47,686 nt of DNA from JAVBQJ01 sp031549115 (GCA_031549115.1 JAVBQJ010000098.1:1-47686); one strand, 5' to 3'; positions 6,890-15,129 are shown, numbered from the stretch's first letter. Numbers and translations are program-made. Notes: generated by a model not told the origin, from the sequence alone.

Positions 6890-9793
6890 ATGCAGTTGCC
6901 GACCATCATGTTGACCGCGCTTATCGCCGCCCTGAATGCAGCCGCCGTACCGGCCCTGGTCCCGGAAGTCCGTACCGACTGGGCGGCGGAACGCAATGCG
7001 GAGCTCTCCGCGTCCGCCGACCTCCGAAACGACATTCCGGTGATGTTTCTCGGCGACTCCATCACCCAACTGTGGGATTTCCCCGCCGATCACCAACATT
7101 CCGGCGGGCATGAAGTCTGGGAACGTTTTTTCGCACCGCTCGACGCCGCCAATTACGGCGTCTCCGGCGACACCATCCAAAATGTGCTGTACCGGATCAC
7201 CGAAGGCAACCAACTGGCGTCGCAGCCGCGGGTGATCGTGCTGCTGATTGGCACCAACAATCTGCATCAGGAGCCGGCGTCTTCGCCGGACGAAATCACC
7301 GCCGGAGTGGCCAATCTGATCCGCGAAATCCGGAAACGGTCTCCCGAGAGCCGGATTCTGCTGCTCGGGCTGCTGCCGCGCGAAGGCGATTATCCGATCA
7401 CGGAAATCAACGCCGGTTTGGCGCAGCTGGCGGTTACGGACCGGGTCGACTACCTCGATGCCGCGCCGGGCATCCTGCGCGGTGAAGCATTCAGCCGTCG
7501 CTACTTCCGCGATGGACTGCACCTGTCCGGCGAAGGGTACGGACGCTTCGCCGAAACGTTGCATTCGCCGATCCGCCGCCTGCTCGCGGCGCAGGAGCTG
7601 GAGCATCCGCGTCTGGCGCCGGTACGGGCGGAAGCAGTGATCGCGCTGCCGGAGGATGCAACCGAAGCGGAGCGGAACGCGGCGCTGGAGCTGCAATATT
7701 TCTTCAGCCGCATGTATGGCGCCACACCGGAAATCACCGCGAATCCCCCCGCCGGAATCCCGGTATTGCGGCTCGGAGTATCCGATACAGTACGGCAATT
7801 GCTGCCCGACGTCGATTTCGACACGTTGCGCCCGGATGAGATCGTCATCCGCAGGGTCGGCGGCGAATTGATCGTGACCGGGGCGCGCCCGGCCGGAACA
7901 TTGTGGGCGGTCTATACGCTGCTGCAGGATGTGCTCGGCGTCAATTTCTACAGCTCGTATGAAATCGAAACACCGCACTATGACCAGTTTGAACTCCCCG
8001 ACGTCGCCATCCGTTATGCACCGGTCTTCCATGACCGCAACGCGTTTTATTACGACACCTGGAAGCATCCGCGCCATGCGGTACGGTTGCGCAACAATTC
8101 GGCGATGACCGGTCTGACCGGCTGGGGGGCGCTGCCGCCGTTCGCAGTTCCGATCCACTCGTTCGACCGGATCATTCCGGCGGACAAATATCTGGCATCC
8201 CATCCGGAGTGGTTCAGTTTGCGCGACGGCGTCCGGGTCGGCGGCCAGCTGGCGGGACAATTGTGCCTGACCAATGATACGATGAAAGCCGAATTCATCC
8301 GCAATCTCTGCGGAGAAATCCGCCGTCACCCCGAAAGCAATGTGGCCTCGGTGTCACAGAACGACAACATGTTCCCGTGCCAATGCCCGGCTTGCCGCGC
8401 CTCCGACGCCGAATACGGCGGGCCGTCCGGAACGCTGATCCGTTTCGTCAATGACATAGCCGCGGCAGTGGAGCGGGAATTCCCCGGTTTCCGCATCGAA
8501 ACTTTCGCCTACCAGTATACCGTCGACCTGCCCGCCTCCGATGTAATTCCCCGCGACAATGTGATTGTGCGCTTATGTTCGATCGGCTGCGACTTCTCGC
8601 AGCCGCTGAAATCCGCCGGCAACGCCGACTTCATGCGCCAGCTGCAGGGCTGGGGGAAAATCGCCCGGGAACTGGTCATCTGGAATTATGTCGCCAACTT
8701 CTCCAACCAACTGACGCCCTTCCCGGATTTCACCACCCAGGGGATCGACCTGAGGAGTTTCGCCGCCAACGGTGTCACCGGCGTGATGGAACAGGGCGCA
8801 TGGAACAACGGTTACGGCGCCGATTTCGTCGCCTTGCGCACCTGGCTGGTCAGTCAGTTGGTCTGGAACCCGGCGTTGGACCAATGGGAATTGATCGAGC
8901 GTTTCGCCGACGGTTATTACCGGGAAGCCGCGCCGTTCATTCTCGCCTATCTGCGCCGGATGGAGGCGGAAATCCAACAGGCGCAGGTCTACTTCGGCTG
9001 TTTCGGTGCAACCACCACATGGCTGCGGCCCGAAACCATTCTGGAGGGTTACGAGCTCATGCGGCAAGCCAGACAGGCGGTGGCAGGCTCCGATCCGGTG
9101 ATCGTGGAGCGCGTCCGTCTGGCAGCGTCTCCGATCCAATGCGTGCTGCTGGAACGCGCCCCCGCGTTACAGCGCCGTTTCCCGGAGCAAATGCCGGATC
9201 TGCCGTCATTGCTCGCGGATACCGTCGCGGTATTGGAGCGTAACGAAACTCCGATGTACAGCGAATCCGAATCTCTGGCAGTCTACTGCGAACGCCTGCG
9301 GCAATGTGCGGCCGAAGCACAATCCCGGCAACCGGAATCCATCGCGCCACCGGCCATTGCCGCCACACTCGGAGCACGCACCTATTATGTGATCGAGGAA
9401 AACCTGCTCGGTAATCCGATCGTCGACGATTCCGCCGCCGCCAACGGCCGCGCGGTTAAGCTCGCCTGCGATGTCTACAACTGGAGCGTTCAATACCGGC
9501 ACAATATGGATGCCGCACCGCTGCCGCGCGGCCGCTACCGGGTAATCATCGCCGCCCGCGCCGACGGCGCCCCCACTCCGGAGCGGGCGTTCGAAATCGG
9601 CAGCTACGATCTACGCAGCCGCAAACAGGAATCAAAAAATTTCACCGGCAAAGATGTGGCCGGCGCCGAATACCGCGAATGCGACGCCGGCATATTCGAA
9701 CTCGCCCCGGATGCCTATCTGTATCTGGCACCGACGAAAAATGACGCGCTGCAATCGCTTTTCATCGACCGGATCATCATCGTCCCGGAATAA
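6890..9793 (+). CDS. Secreted SGNH/GDSL esterase fused to a DUF4838 glycosidase-like domain
   Basis: 967 aa from the ATG at 6890, chosen because GGGAGGAG stands 5 bases upstream and a signal peptide (MQLPTIMLTALIAALNAAA) follows. Residues about 45-225 are an SGNH hydrolase: block I GDSIT (Ser57), GTNN at 121-124, and catalytic Asp208/His211 in DGLHLS. From about residue 240 an alpha-glucuronidase-like N-terminal fold precedes a DUF4838 domain, which includes the Cys-rich stretch FPCQCPACRASD. The C-terminus (about residues 840-967) looks like a beta-sandwich. Probable role: deacetylation and backbone or side-chain cleavage of a decorated polysaccharide outside the cytoplasm. It closes the regulator-pseudopilin operon. 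The fusion of esterase and DUF4838 domains is notable. Confidence 0.85.
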   Translation: MQLPTIMLTALIAALNAAAVPALVPEVRTDWAAERNAELSASADLRNDIPVMFLGDSITQLWDFPADHQHSGGHEVWERFFAPLDAANYGVSGDTIQNVLYRITEGNQLASQPRVIVLLIGTNNLHQEPASSPDEITAGVANLIREIRKRSPESRILLLGLLPREGDYPITEINAGLAQLAVTDRVDYLDAAPGILRGEAFSRRYFRDGLHLSGEGYGRFAETLHSPIRRLLAAQELEHPRLAPVRAEAVIALPEDATEAERNAALELQYFFSRMYGATPEITANPPAGIPVLRLGVSDTVRQLLPDVDFDTLRPDEIVIRRVGGELIVTGARPAGTLWAVYTLLQDVLGVNFYSSYEIETPHYDQFELPDVAIRYAPVFHDRNAFYYDTWKHPRHAVRLRNNSAMTGLTGWGALPPFAVPIHSFDRIIPADKYLASHPEWFSLRDGVRVGGQLAGQLCLTNDTMKAEFIRNLCGEIRRHPESNVASVSQNDNMFPCQCPACRASDAEYGGPSGTLIRFVNDIAAAVEREFPGFRIETFAYQYTVDLPASDVIPRDNVIVRLCSIGCDFSQPLKSAGNADFMRQLQGWGKIARELVIWNYVANFSNQLTPFPDFTTQGIDLRSFAANGVTGVMEQGAWNNGYGADFVALRTWLVSQLVWNPALDQWELIERFADGYYREAAPFILAYLRRMEAEIQQAQVYFGCFGATTTWLRPETILEGYELMRQARQAVAGSDPVIVERVRLAASPIQCVLLERAPALQRRFPEQMPDLPSLLADTVAVLERNETPMYSESESLAVYCERLRQCAAEAQSRQPESIAPPAIAATLGARTYYVIEENLLGNPIVDDSAAANGRAVKLACDVYNWSVQYRHNMDAAPLPRGRYRVIIAARADGAPTPERAFEIGSYDLRSRKQESKNFTGKDVAGAEYRECDAGIFELAPDAYLYLAPTKNDALQSLFIDRIIIVPE

Positions 9794-9805
9794 GCGCAGG
9801 CAAAA

Positions 9806-10456
9806 TCAGTCTTCGGTCAGCGACAGAATCCGGCTGGCGGCGCATGCCGCGCCGAAGCCGTTGTCGATATTCACCACCACGATGCCCGACGCGCAACTCG
9901 ACAGCATCGCGTGCAACGCGGTGCGCCCCTGCTCCGCCACCCCGTAGCCGACGCTGGTCGGCACCGCGATCACCGGCGTCTTCACCAGGCCCCCGATCAC
10001 GCTCGGGAGCGCTCCCTCCATCCCCGCGATCACGATCAATATCTGCGCCTGCCGCAGCCGGTCCAGCACCTTCAGCAGCCGGTGCAATCCGGCGACCCCG
10101 ACATCCGCCAGCAGCTCCGCGCCGCGCCCGCACGCCTCCAGCGTCAACAATGCCTCGTTCGCCACCGCCAGATCGCTGGTCCCGGCACAGACCACCACGA
10201 CATCGCCCGCCGTCTTTTTCACCGGATCGCGCCACAGGAAAGCCCCCGACAGCGCATCAAAGCGCCCCTCCGGGAAATTCCGCGCCAGCGCCTCGCCCTT
10301 TTCTCTCTCCAGCCGGGTCACCAGCACCACCCGTTCGCGCTCGTACAACTCCGGCACGATCCGCAGCAACTGTTCCATCGTCTTCCCGGCGCCATAGACA
10401 AACTCCGGAAAACCGCACCGCTCCTTCCGCTCCCAATCCAACCGCGCAAATTCCAT
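9806..10456 (-). CDS. larB: Nickel-pincer cofactor biosynthesis protein LarB
   Basis: 216 aa. LarB carboxylates and hydrolyses nicotinic acid adenine dinucleotide, the first step towards the nickel-pincer nucleotide of lactate racemase. The N-terminal RCGFPEFVYGAGKT and the AIR-carboxylase-like core (VVVVCAGTSDLAVANEA, VIAGMEGALPSVIGGL, VPTSVGYGVAEQG) are typical. I start at the ATG at 10456, with AAAGGA upstream and the family N-terminus; longer in-frame starts run into the repeat at 10490-10543. LarA, LarC and LarE are not in this window, so the partner genes are elsewhere or absent. It converges on the GDSL-DUF4838 gene with a 12-bp gap. Confidence 0.88.
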   Translation of the reverse strand: MEFARLDWERKERCGFPEFVYGAGKTMEQLLRIVPELYERERVVLVTRLEREKGEALARNFPEGRFDALSGAFLWRDPVKKTAGDVVVVCAGTSDLAVANEALLTLEACGRGAELLADVGVAGLHRLLKVLDRLRQAQILIVIAGMEGALPSVIGGLVKTPVIAVPTSVGYGVAEQGRTALHAMLSSCASGIVVVNIDNGFGAACAASRILSLTED

Positions 10457-10479
10457 ATCATCCTTTCCGTGGCGGGGTA

Positions 10480-10806
10480 TGTGCTCCTTGGGGAAGAGGG
10501 AAGGCCCCTCTTTTGAGGAAAGGGCCTCGCGTCCCTCTTCCCCAAACCCCATCACCCATCCACCTCAAACCTTTTCAACGTATGATTTACGGTTGCCGCG
10601 TCCCGCAACAACCGTAAATCGGAGGTTTTTATTTACTATGGTTTGCAAATACGCATAGTTCAAGTACAGTATTGATATTTCCCAGCTCATTTTTTGCCCA
10701 ACAAGGCAAAAAATCACGTTGAAAAGGTTTGGAAAAGAAAGGGGAGGTTTGGAGGGGAAAGGAAAACATTTCCTCAAAATGTTTTCCATTACCCACCAAG
10801 TACCCC
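10480..10806. repeat. Composite hairpin repeat (family R1), two outward-facing copies
   Basis: This fills the divergent gap between larB and the gmhB-like gene. The left copy (minus orientation) has a long stem at 10490-10543; the right copy (plus) has its stem at 10761-10787. Both have the same 11-nt loop TTTCCTCAAAA on their own strand but different stems. Each is preceded by ACGTTGAAAAGGTTTG and, further in, by its own A/T-rich stem-loop (GATTTACGGTTG / CAACCGTAAATC at 10584-10620; TTTTTTGCC / GGCAAAAAA at 10690-10713). Two more copies are at 32060-32398. Each stem here lies in the leader of a gene. Confidence 0.75.
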
Positions 10807-10830
10807 ATTGATTTAACAAAGGTTGAAAAG

Positions 10831-11370
10831 TTGAATAAAGCGTTTTTTTTGGATCGGGACGGGGTGGTCAATACCGAGGTGGATTATTTGAGTGATCCGG
10901 AGAAGGTGGAGATTATTGCCGGGGTGCCGGAGGCGTTGCGGCGGCTGCATGCGGCGGGGTATCTGGCGATTGTGGTGACCAATCAGTCCGGGGTGGCGCG
11001 GGGGATGTACGCCGAGACGGACATTCACCGGGTGCATGAACGGATTCAGGAGCTGCTGGCGCCGGAGCGGATCGACGCGTTTTATTATTGCGTGCATCAT
11101 CCGAAGCATTCGGAGGATTGCGACTGCCGGAAACCGGCGCCGGGGATGCTGCTGCGGGCGGCGCGCGAGCATGACATCGACCCGGCCTTGTCGTATATGG
11201 TCGGCGACCGGATGAGCGATCTCGAGGCCGGGGTTGCGGCCGGGTGCGCGGGAACGGTGCTGGTGCGCACCGGGTACGGTGAAATCACGATCGCCAACGG
11301 CATTCCGGCGGGAACCGTGGTCGCCGGTGATTTATTGGCGGCAGTGGAGCTGGAGCTGGGATGTGTCTAA
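10831..11370 (+). CDS. gmhB: D-glycero-D-manno-heptose-1,7-bisphosphate 7-phosphatase-like HAD protein
   Basis: 179 aa from a TTG at 10831, chosen because the protein then begins LNKAFFLDRDGVVN as expected for the family and AAAGG lies 8 bases upstream. An in-frame ATG at 10729 lies inside the R1 repeat and is unlikely. It shows HAD motif I (DRDGVVN), motif II (VVTNQSG), the zinc-site signature C-x-H ... C-x-C (CVHHP ... CDCRKP) and motif IV (MVGDRMSDLEAG). GmhB removes the C7 phosphate in ADP-heptose synthesis for the lipopolysaccharide inner core. No other heptose genes are adjacent. Related histidinol-phosphatases share these motifs, so the exact substrate is inferred. Confidence 0.85.
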   Translation: MNKAFFLDRDGVVNTEVDYLSDPEKVEIIAGVPEALRRLHAAGYLAIVVTNQSGVARGMYAETDIHRVHERIQELLAPERIDAFYYCVHHPKHSEDCDCRKPAPGMLLRAAREHDIDPALSYMVGDRMSDLEAGVAAGCAGTVLVRTGYGEITIANGIPAGTVVAGDLLAAVELELGCV

Positions 11371-11687
11371 GGCGAGCGCCTGCGTCGCCCTCGTCCGCTC
11401 CGTGTTCCGGGAGCCGCTTCGCTCTCCCTGCACCATCGCTACCTCGGGAGGCTCCGGATCGCCTCCCGGCGACCCTTACCTGGATTTCGCCCCTTTCGAG
11501 GCGCTACGCGCCTGGGGCGACCAGCGCTGTTCGCGCGCTGGACCACTCGTTACGCCCGCTTCGCGGACTGACTCTTCGCCCGAGAGGGACAAGCCCTCTC
11601 GTGTTCGGCTTCGCCCTCGACTCCGTATGACGGAGTGCAAAACCGCCGCTTCGCGGCTCTATTTTTTAAGAATTTCTTTTTTTTAAA
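11371..11687. repeat. GC-rich structured repeat, family R2, copy 1
   Basis: This non-coding stretch has many short palindromes. It shares long blocks with 21633-21884 (for example ACCATCGCTACCTCGGG, GATCGCCTCCCGGCGA and CCAGCGCTGTTCGCGCGCTG) and ends in GCCGCTTCGCGGCTCTATTTTTT-like sequence, a stem plus T-run. On the plus strand it can terminate transcription of the gmhB-like gene. The T-run lies next to the stop codon of the convergent LacI gene. Confidence 0.75.
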
Positions 11688-12638
11688 TTATTTTTGGGGA
11701 CGGACGGAGCCGCGGACGACCAGTTCGGGTTCGAGGCGGCGCAGCACGGTATCGGTGGCGCCGCCGATCAATTCCAGCAGCCGTTCGACGGCGAGTTCGC
11801 CCATGATCGCCTTTTGCTGCGCGATGGTCGTGAAGTCGAACTCCGGCAACCCGGCAAACCAGAAATCATCGTAGCCGACCAGCGAAATATCCTCCGGCAC
11901 CCGCAACCCGAGCGCGCCGAGCGTATGGCGGATGGTGATGGCCTCATGGTCGGAATAAGCGGCAATGGCGGTAATCTCCGGGTGAATCCGCAGCAACTCC
12001 GGCAATTCGCCGGAGCGTGCGAATGTGTGTGTGACCACGCCGGGCACAGCGGCGCCGGCGAGAAAACCGCGGTAACGTTCCGGGACACAGTTGCTCAGCG
12101 CGATCGCCGAGTGGCCGTTGTCGGCCAGATGGCGCACAGCCTGAAAACCGCCGGAAAAATCGTCGTTGATGACGCAATTGTATTGCGCCGGGCACGGGTT
12201 GGAGCAAAACACAAAGGGTTTCCGTGCGACCTCCAGCCACTTCAAATGCGGTTGGACGACCTCAAAAGGAACGGCGAAAAAAAAGCCGTCGACATTTTTC
12301 TCCAGCAGCAGACGCAGCTGGGCTTCGAATCCGGCCGCCTCAGCGCCCGCCCAGCCGGTCAGAAATCCATAATTGTGCGCGGCGGCGGTATAACCGGCCC
12401 GCTCGATCAGGTCATTCCAGAAGCTCGCCGTCACACTGGTGATCATCGCGCCGATCAGGTGGCTGCGGTTCGATTGCAGACCGCGCCCGAAGTTATTCGG
12501 GACATAGTGCCGCTCCCGCGCCAGCGTCAATACCCGCTGCGTCGTCGCCTCGGAGATCAGCCGCGACCCCCGCAACGCCATGCTCACCGTCGCAGTCGAA
12601 AGATTCAACTCCGCCGCCAGTTGTTTGATCGTAGTCAT
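11688..12638 (-). CDS. LacI-family transcriptional regulator
   Basis: 316 aa. The N-terminal LacI helix-turn-helix is clear (TTIKQLAAELNLSTATVSMA, with the hinge region near SNRSHLIG), followed by a two-lobe sugar-binding domain (LIGAMITSVTASFWNDLIE, DGFFFAVPF, SLVGYDDFWFAGLPEFDFTT). Its ATG overlaps the stop of the upstream 201-aa gene by 4 bp, so it is translationally coupled to it. The operon with a NifU-like gene is unusual for a LacI regulator and gives no hint of the target. No carbohydrate gene is adjacent, so a distant regulon is likely. Confidence 0.88.
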   Translation of the reverse strand: MTTIKQLAAELNLSTATVSMALRGSRLISEATTQRVLTLARERHYVPNNFGRGLQSNRSHLIGAMITSVTASFWNDLIERAGYTAAAHNYGFLTGWAGAEAAGFEAQLRLLLEKNVDGFFFAVPFEVVQPHLKWLEVARKPFVFCSNPCPAQYNCVINDDFSGGFQAVRHLADNGHSAIALSNCVPERYRGFLAGAAVPGVVTHTFARSGELPELLRIHPEITAIAAYSDHEAITIRHTLGALGLRVPEDISLVGYDDFWFAGLPEFDFTTIAQQKAIMGELAVERLLELIGGATDTVLRRLEPELVVRGSVRPQK

Positions 12639-13240
12639 TCGAAAACCGCCTGATAACGCACCGGTGCCGCTGCCCGCCCCAGGAAAAAACAGTTATCCGG
12701 GTAGGGCGGCTGCCATGAACGGAACTCATACCCGGCCGCCGCCAACAGCCGGACCAGCCGGACCAGCTGCAGCTTCGTCAACGGGATGTCCAGCTCATAG
12801 TGATCCCGCAGTTTGGCCAGGTGGCTGGTACCGGCGACAATGCCGACCGCCGCCAGATAGGCGGGCACCTCCTGTCCGGCACGGTCGAGCGACCCGGCGA
12901 TCCAGCGGTGCCGGATCTCGAATTCGATCTCCACCGCCAACGCCGACTCCGAATCGAACTCCGGTTCCGGCAGACTCACTTCGGGTATGGCGACAGCGTT
13001 TTTCGGCGCGGTATTCCCGCCGAAGCGCAAACGCAGATCGTCCAGCGTGGTAGCCGCGCCCCCTTTTTCATCCGTATTCACCGGAATCACGGGACGGGAA
13101 CGGCGCTCCGCTTCGACGAGACGGCGCAGGCGGCGTTCTTCGCCGGTCGCATCATCGACCAGCCAATACCCCAGCACGGCCATCACGCCCAGGAGAGAAC
13201 CCCAGCCGATGATAACCCGCCAGTGCCGCCGTATCCTCAT
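12635..13240 (-). CDS. Single-pass membrane protein of unknown function
   Basis: 201 aa from the ATG at 13240, with AAGGGG upstream; the in-frame GTG at 13246 would leave no spacing to that site. The N-terminus is basic (MRIRRHWR), then one membrane helix (VIIGWGSLLGVMAVLGYWLV) and a charged linker of about 80 residues. The C-terminal soluble domain of about 90 residues contains RLVRLLAAAGYEFRSWQPP. The topology suggests a periplasmic C-terminal domain. I do not recognise the family. It sits between a NifU-like gene (9-bp gap) and a LacI gene (4-bp overlap), so the three form one operon. Confidence 0.75.
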   Translation of the reverse strand: MRIRRHWRVIIGWGSLLGVMAVLGYWLVDDATGEERRLRRLVEAERRSRPVIPVNTDEKGGAATTLDDLRLRFGGNTAPKNAVAIPEVSLPEPEFDSESALAVEIEFEIRHRWIAGSLDRAGQEVPAYLAAVGIVAGTSHLAKLRDHYELDIPLTKLQLVRLVRLLAAAGYEFRSWQPPYPDNCFFLGRAAAPVRYQAVFE

Positions 13241-13249
13241 TCGCACCCC

Positions 13250-13480
13250 TTACAGGACACGTTCGATCACGATTTCCGGATCGATTTCTTCGCGCAGAAT
13301 CCGCTCCAGGCCATTCTTGATCGTCATCGTCGCATGCGGACAGCAACCGCAGGCGCCCTGAAGACGCAACTGCACATTCTTGCCGTCGATTTCGACGATT
13401 TCCATATCCCCGCCATCCGCCTGCAGGTGTACCCGCAACTCTTCCAGCCGATCGGTGATCTTCTGTTCCAAATCCGTCAT
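13250..13480 (-). CDS. NifU C-terminal-domain Fe-S cluster scaffold protein
   Basis: 76 aa, the usual size of a stand-alone NifU C-terminal (Nfu) domain. It begins with an amphipathic helix, then VHLQADGGDMEIVEID, and carries the cluster-binding CxxC in GACGCCPHATMTIKNGLE. Such proteins carry 4Fe-4S clusters to client enzymes. AGGAG stands 9 bases before the ATG. It is the first gene of a three-gene operon with a membrane protein and a LacI regulator. The 75 bp upstream contain a stem (GCCGG ... CCGGC) but no clear promoter. Confidence 0.9.
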   Translation of the reverse strand: MTDLEQKITDRLEELRVHLQADGGDMEIVEIDGKNVQLRLQGACGCCPHATMTIKNGLERILREEIDPEIVIERVL

Positions 13481-13555
13481 TTTTTCTCTCTCCTGATTGC
13501 TATGGTTTCCCGCCGGAAATTGCTCCCGGCGTCAGTTTATATGGCTGCCGACGCT

Positions 13556-13938
13556 ATTTGTTCGCCGCAGGTGCGGCGCCAGAGTTCGCTCTATGTGTAG
13601 ACCGGATTGTCGCTCACGCTTCCAATCCGACCTACACCATCGCTGCCTCGGGCGGCTTCCGCTCGCCAGTCGGCTAGCTTACTATACTTTAGCCCCGTTC
13701 GAGGCGGCTGCGCCGCCTGGGGCTCGCTACGCTCACATTCGTGAGCTTGCTCTTCCCCCTCGGGGGCAAGCCCCTCGGTTTCGCTTCGCATCGACCAGCA
13801 GGATCCGCCTGCTGGACCGGCGTCTCCGTATGACGGAGGGCAGACCGCCGCTTCGCTCGCTACGTCCTGCGGACTTGCTCTTCCCCCTCGCGCTTTGCGC
13901 TCGGTTTCGGCTTCGCCATCGGCTCTATTTTTTATTTT
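13556..13938. repeat. GC-rich structured repeat, family R2, copy 2 (longest)
   Basis: It begins GCCGCAGGTGCGGCGCC and CGCTCTATGTG like copy 4, and contains ACCATCGCTGCCTCGGG, the CCGTATGACGG palindrome and many other small hairpins. It ends in GGCTCTATTTTTT directly against the stop codon of the coaC-like gene. There is no plus-strand gene upstream that would need a terminator here. No coding capacity is convincing. Confidence 0.7.
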
Positions 13939-14490
13939 TTATTTTTTTATCAATTCGTGGACGGCGGCGAGGATGTCGGCGGGGTCGGACATCCGGCCGA
14001 CGCCGTCGGCGCCACAGGCTACGTGCCCCTGCACCGGGCCCACGAAGTGCACGCCGCGCGCGCGTAATTTTTCCATATTCTCCCGCAATGCCGGCGCAAT
14101 CAGCATCGCCGGATTCATCGCCGGCGCGATCAGCACCCCCTTGCGGTGCGTCGCCGCCACCGTCGTCAGCGCGTCGTCGGCAATCCCCCAGGTGTATTTG
14201 CCGATGAAATTCACCGTCGCCGGCGCCACCACCAACAGCGAAGCACGCTCCGCCAACGCGACGTGCTCCGGGCGCCAATCCGCGACATTCCACAGACTCG
14301 TAATCACCGGGTTGCGCGACAATGTCAGGAACGTCAGCGGCGTCACCAGCTTGGTGGCGTTCTCGGTCATCACCACTTGCACCTCATACCCGGACTGCAC
14401 CATTTTACTGCACAGATCCGCCGCCTTATACACGGCAATCCCCCCGGTCACCCCGAGAATAATCAACGGCTTCGCACTGCTACTCATCAA
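13939..14490 (-). CDS. coaC: Phosphopantothenoylcysteine decarboxylase (stand-alone CoaC flavoprotein)
   Basis: 183 aa. The HFCD flavoprotein fold is shown by LIILGVTGGIAVYKAADLC, the TENATKLVTPLTF segment, the catalytic-His region LWNVADWRPEHVALAERA, LLVVAPATVNFIGK and the substrate-clamp PAMNPAML. It decarboxylates 4'-phospho-N-pantothenoylcysteine in coenzyme A synthesis. Most bacteria carry a CoaBC fusion of about 400 aa; here the protein stops after the CoaC part (ending VHELIKK) and the R2 repeat begins at once. A separate coaB must lie elsewhere, or the gene was cut. The start overlaps the end of gmk by 11 bp, so they are co-translated. Confidence 0.85.
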   Translation of the reverse strand: MMSSSAKPLIILGVTGGIAVYKAADLCSKMVQSGYEVQVVMTENATKLVTPLTFLTLSRNPVITSLWNVADWRPEHVALAERASLLVVAPATVNFIGKYTWGIADDALTTVAATHRKGVLIAPAMNPAMLIAPALRENMEKLRARGVHFVGPVQGHVACGADGVGRMSDPADILAAVHELIKK

Positions 14491-15100
14491 AACGCTCCTT
14501 CGGCCACAAACTCGTACTCAACTGCAGCGCGTCGATCAGCCCCTCCAGCGACGCCACCGCCCGCTCCAGATCGTCATTGACGATCACATAATCGTATTCG
14601 GGCCAGAAGCTCAACTCGCGCTTCGCCTCCGCCAGCCGCAGCAAAATCTGCTCCTCCGCATCGGTCGCCCGCGAGCGCAAACGCTGCTCCAGCGCCGGAA
14701 AACCCGGCGGCGCGATGAAAATCATCCGCACCACCCGGCGCAAATCTGCATCCCGCGCCAGCTTTTCCTTGATCTGCATCGCCCCCTGCACGTCGATATC
14801 CAGAAATACCGACGTGCCGGCGTCGACCCGGTCGAGCACCTCCCGCTTCAACGTACCGTAACGTTTGGCGAATACCCCCGCGTGTTCGAGAAATTCGCCT
14901 CCCCGCACCCGGCTCTCAAACTCCTCCGGGGAAATGAAGTGGTAATGCACATGGTCCGTCTCCCCCGTCCGCGGCCCCCGCGTCGTGCACGAAACCGAAA
15001 ACTCCCACTCCGGATGCGATTGCCGCACCCGCCCCAGCACCGTCGATTTGCCCACGCCGCTCGGCCCCGAAACAATACACGCCATTCCGCGCTTTTTCAT
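14480..15100 (-). CDS. gmk: Guanylate kinase
   Basis: 206 aa, normal for the family. It phosphorylates GMP to GDP with ATP. The P-loop GPSGVGKST is at residues 12-20, and the GMP-binding segment SVSCTTRGPRTGETDHVHYHF follows, with GGEFLEHAGVFAKRYGT and the DIDVQGAMQIKEK region. It is followed with an 11-bp overlap by the coaC-like gene, a neighbourhood also seen near rpoZ/coaBC in many bacteria; rpoZ is not found here. Confidence 0.95.
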   Translation of the reverse strand: MKKRGMACIVSGPSGVGKSTVLGRVRQSHPEWEFSVSCTTRGPRTGETDHVHYHFISPEEFESRVRGGEFLEHAGVFAKRYGTLKREVLDRVDAGTSVFLDIDVQGAMQIKEKLARDADLRRVVRMIFIAPPGFPALEQRLRSRATDAEEQILLRLAEAKRELSFWPEYDYVIVNDDLERAVASLEGLIDALQLSTSLWPKERFDE

Positions 15101-15129
15101 CGATCCATTTTCCCCTGTTCAAAGGCAAT

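Noticed and set aside
10729..10830. N-terminal extension of the gmhB-like protein from the ATG at 10729
   Set aside because: The extension is translated R1 repeat; family members begin just before the DxD motif, and a TTG with a ribosome site is at 10831.
11371..11690. Possible CRISPR-like or tandem array in the R2 repeats
   Set aside because: The internal palindromes are not regularly spaced, identical repeats; no cas genes are present.
13497..14207. 236-codon plus-strand ORF over the R2 repeat
   Set aside because: Low-complexity Arg/Pro/Ser-rich translation of a structured repeat, antisense to the coaC-like gene at its end.
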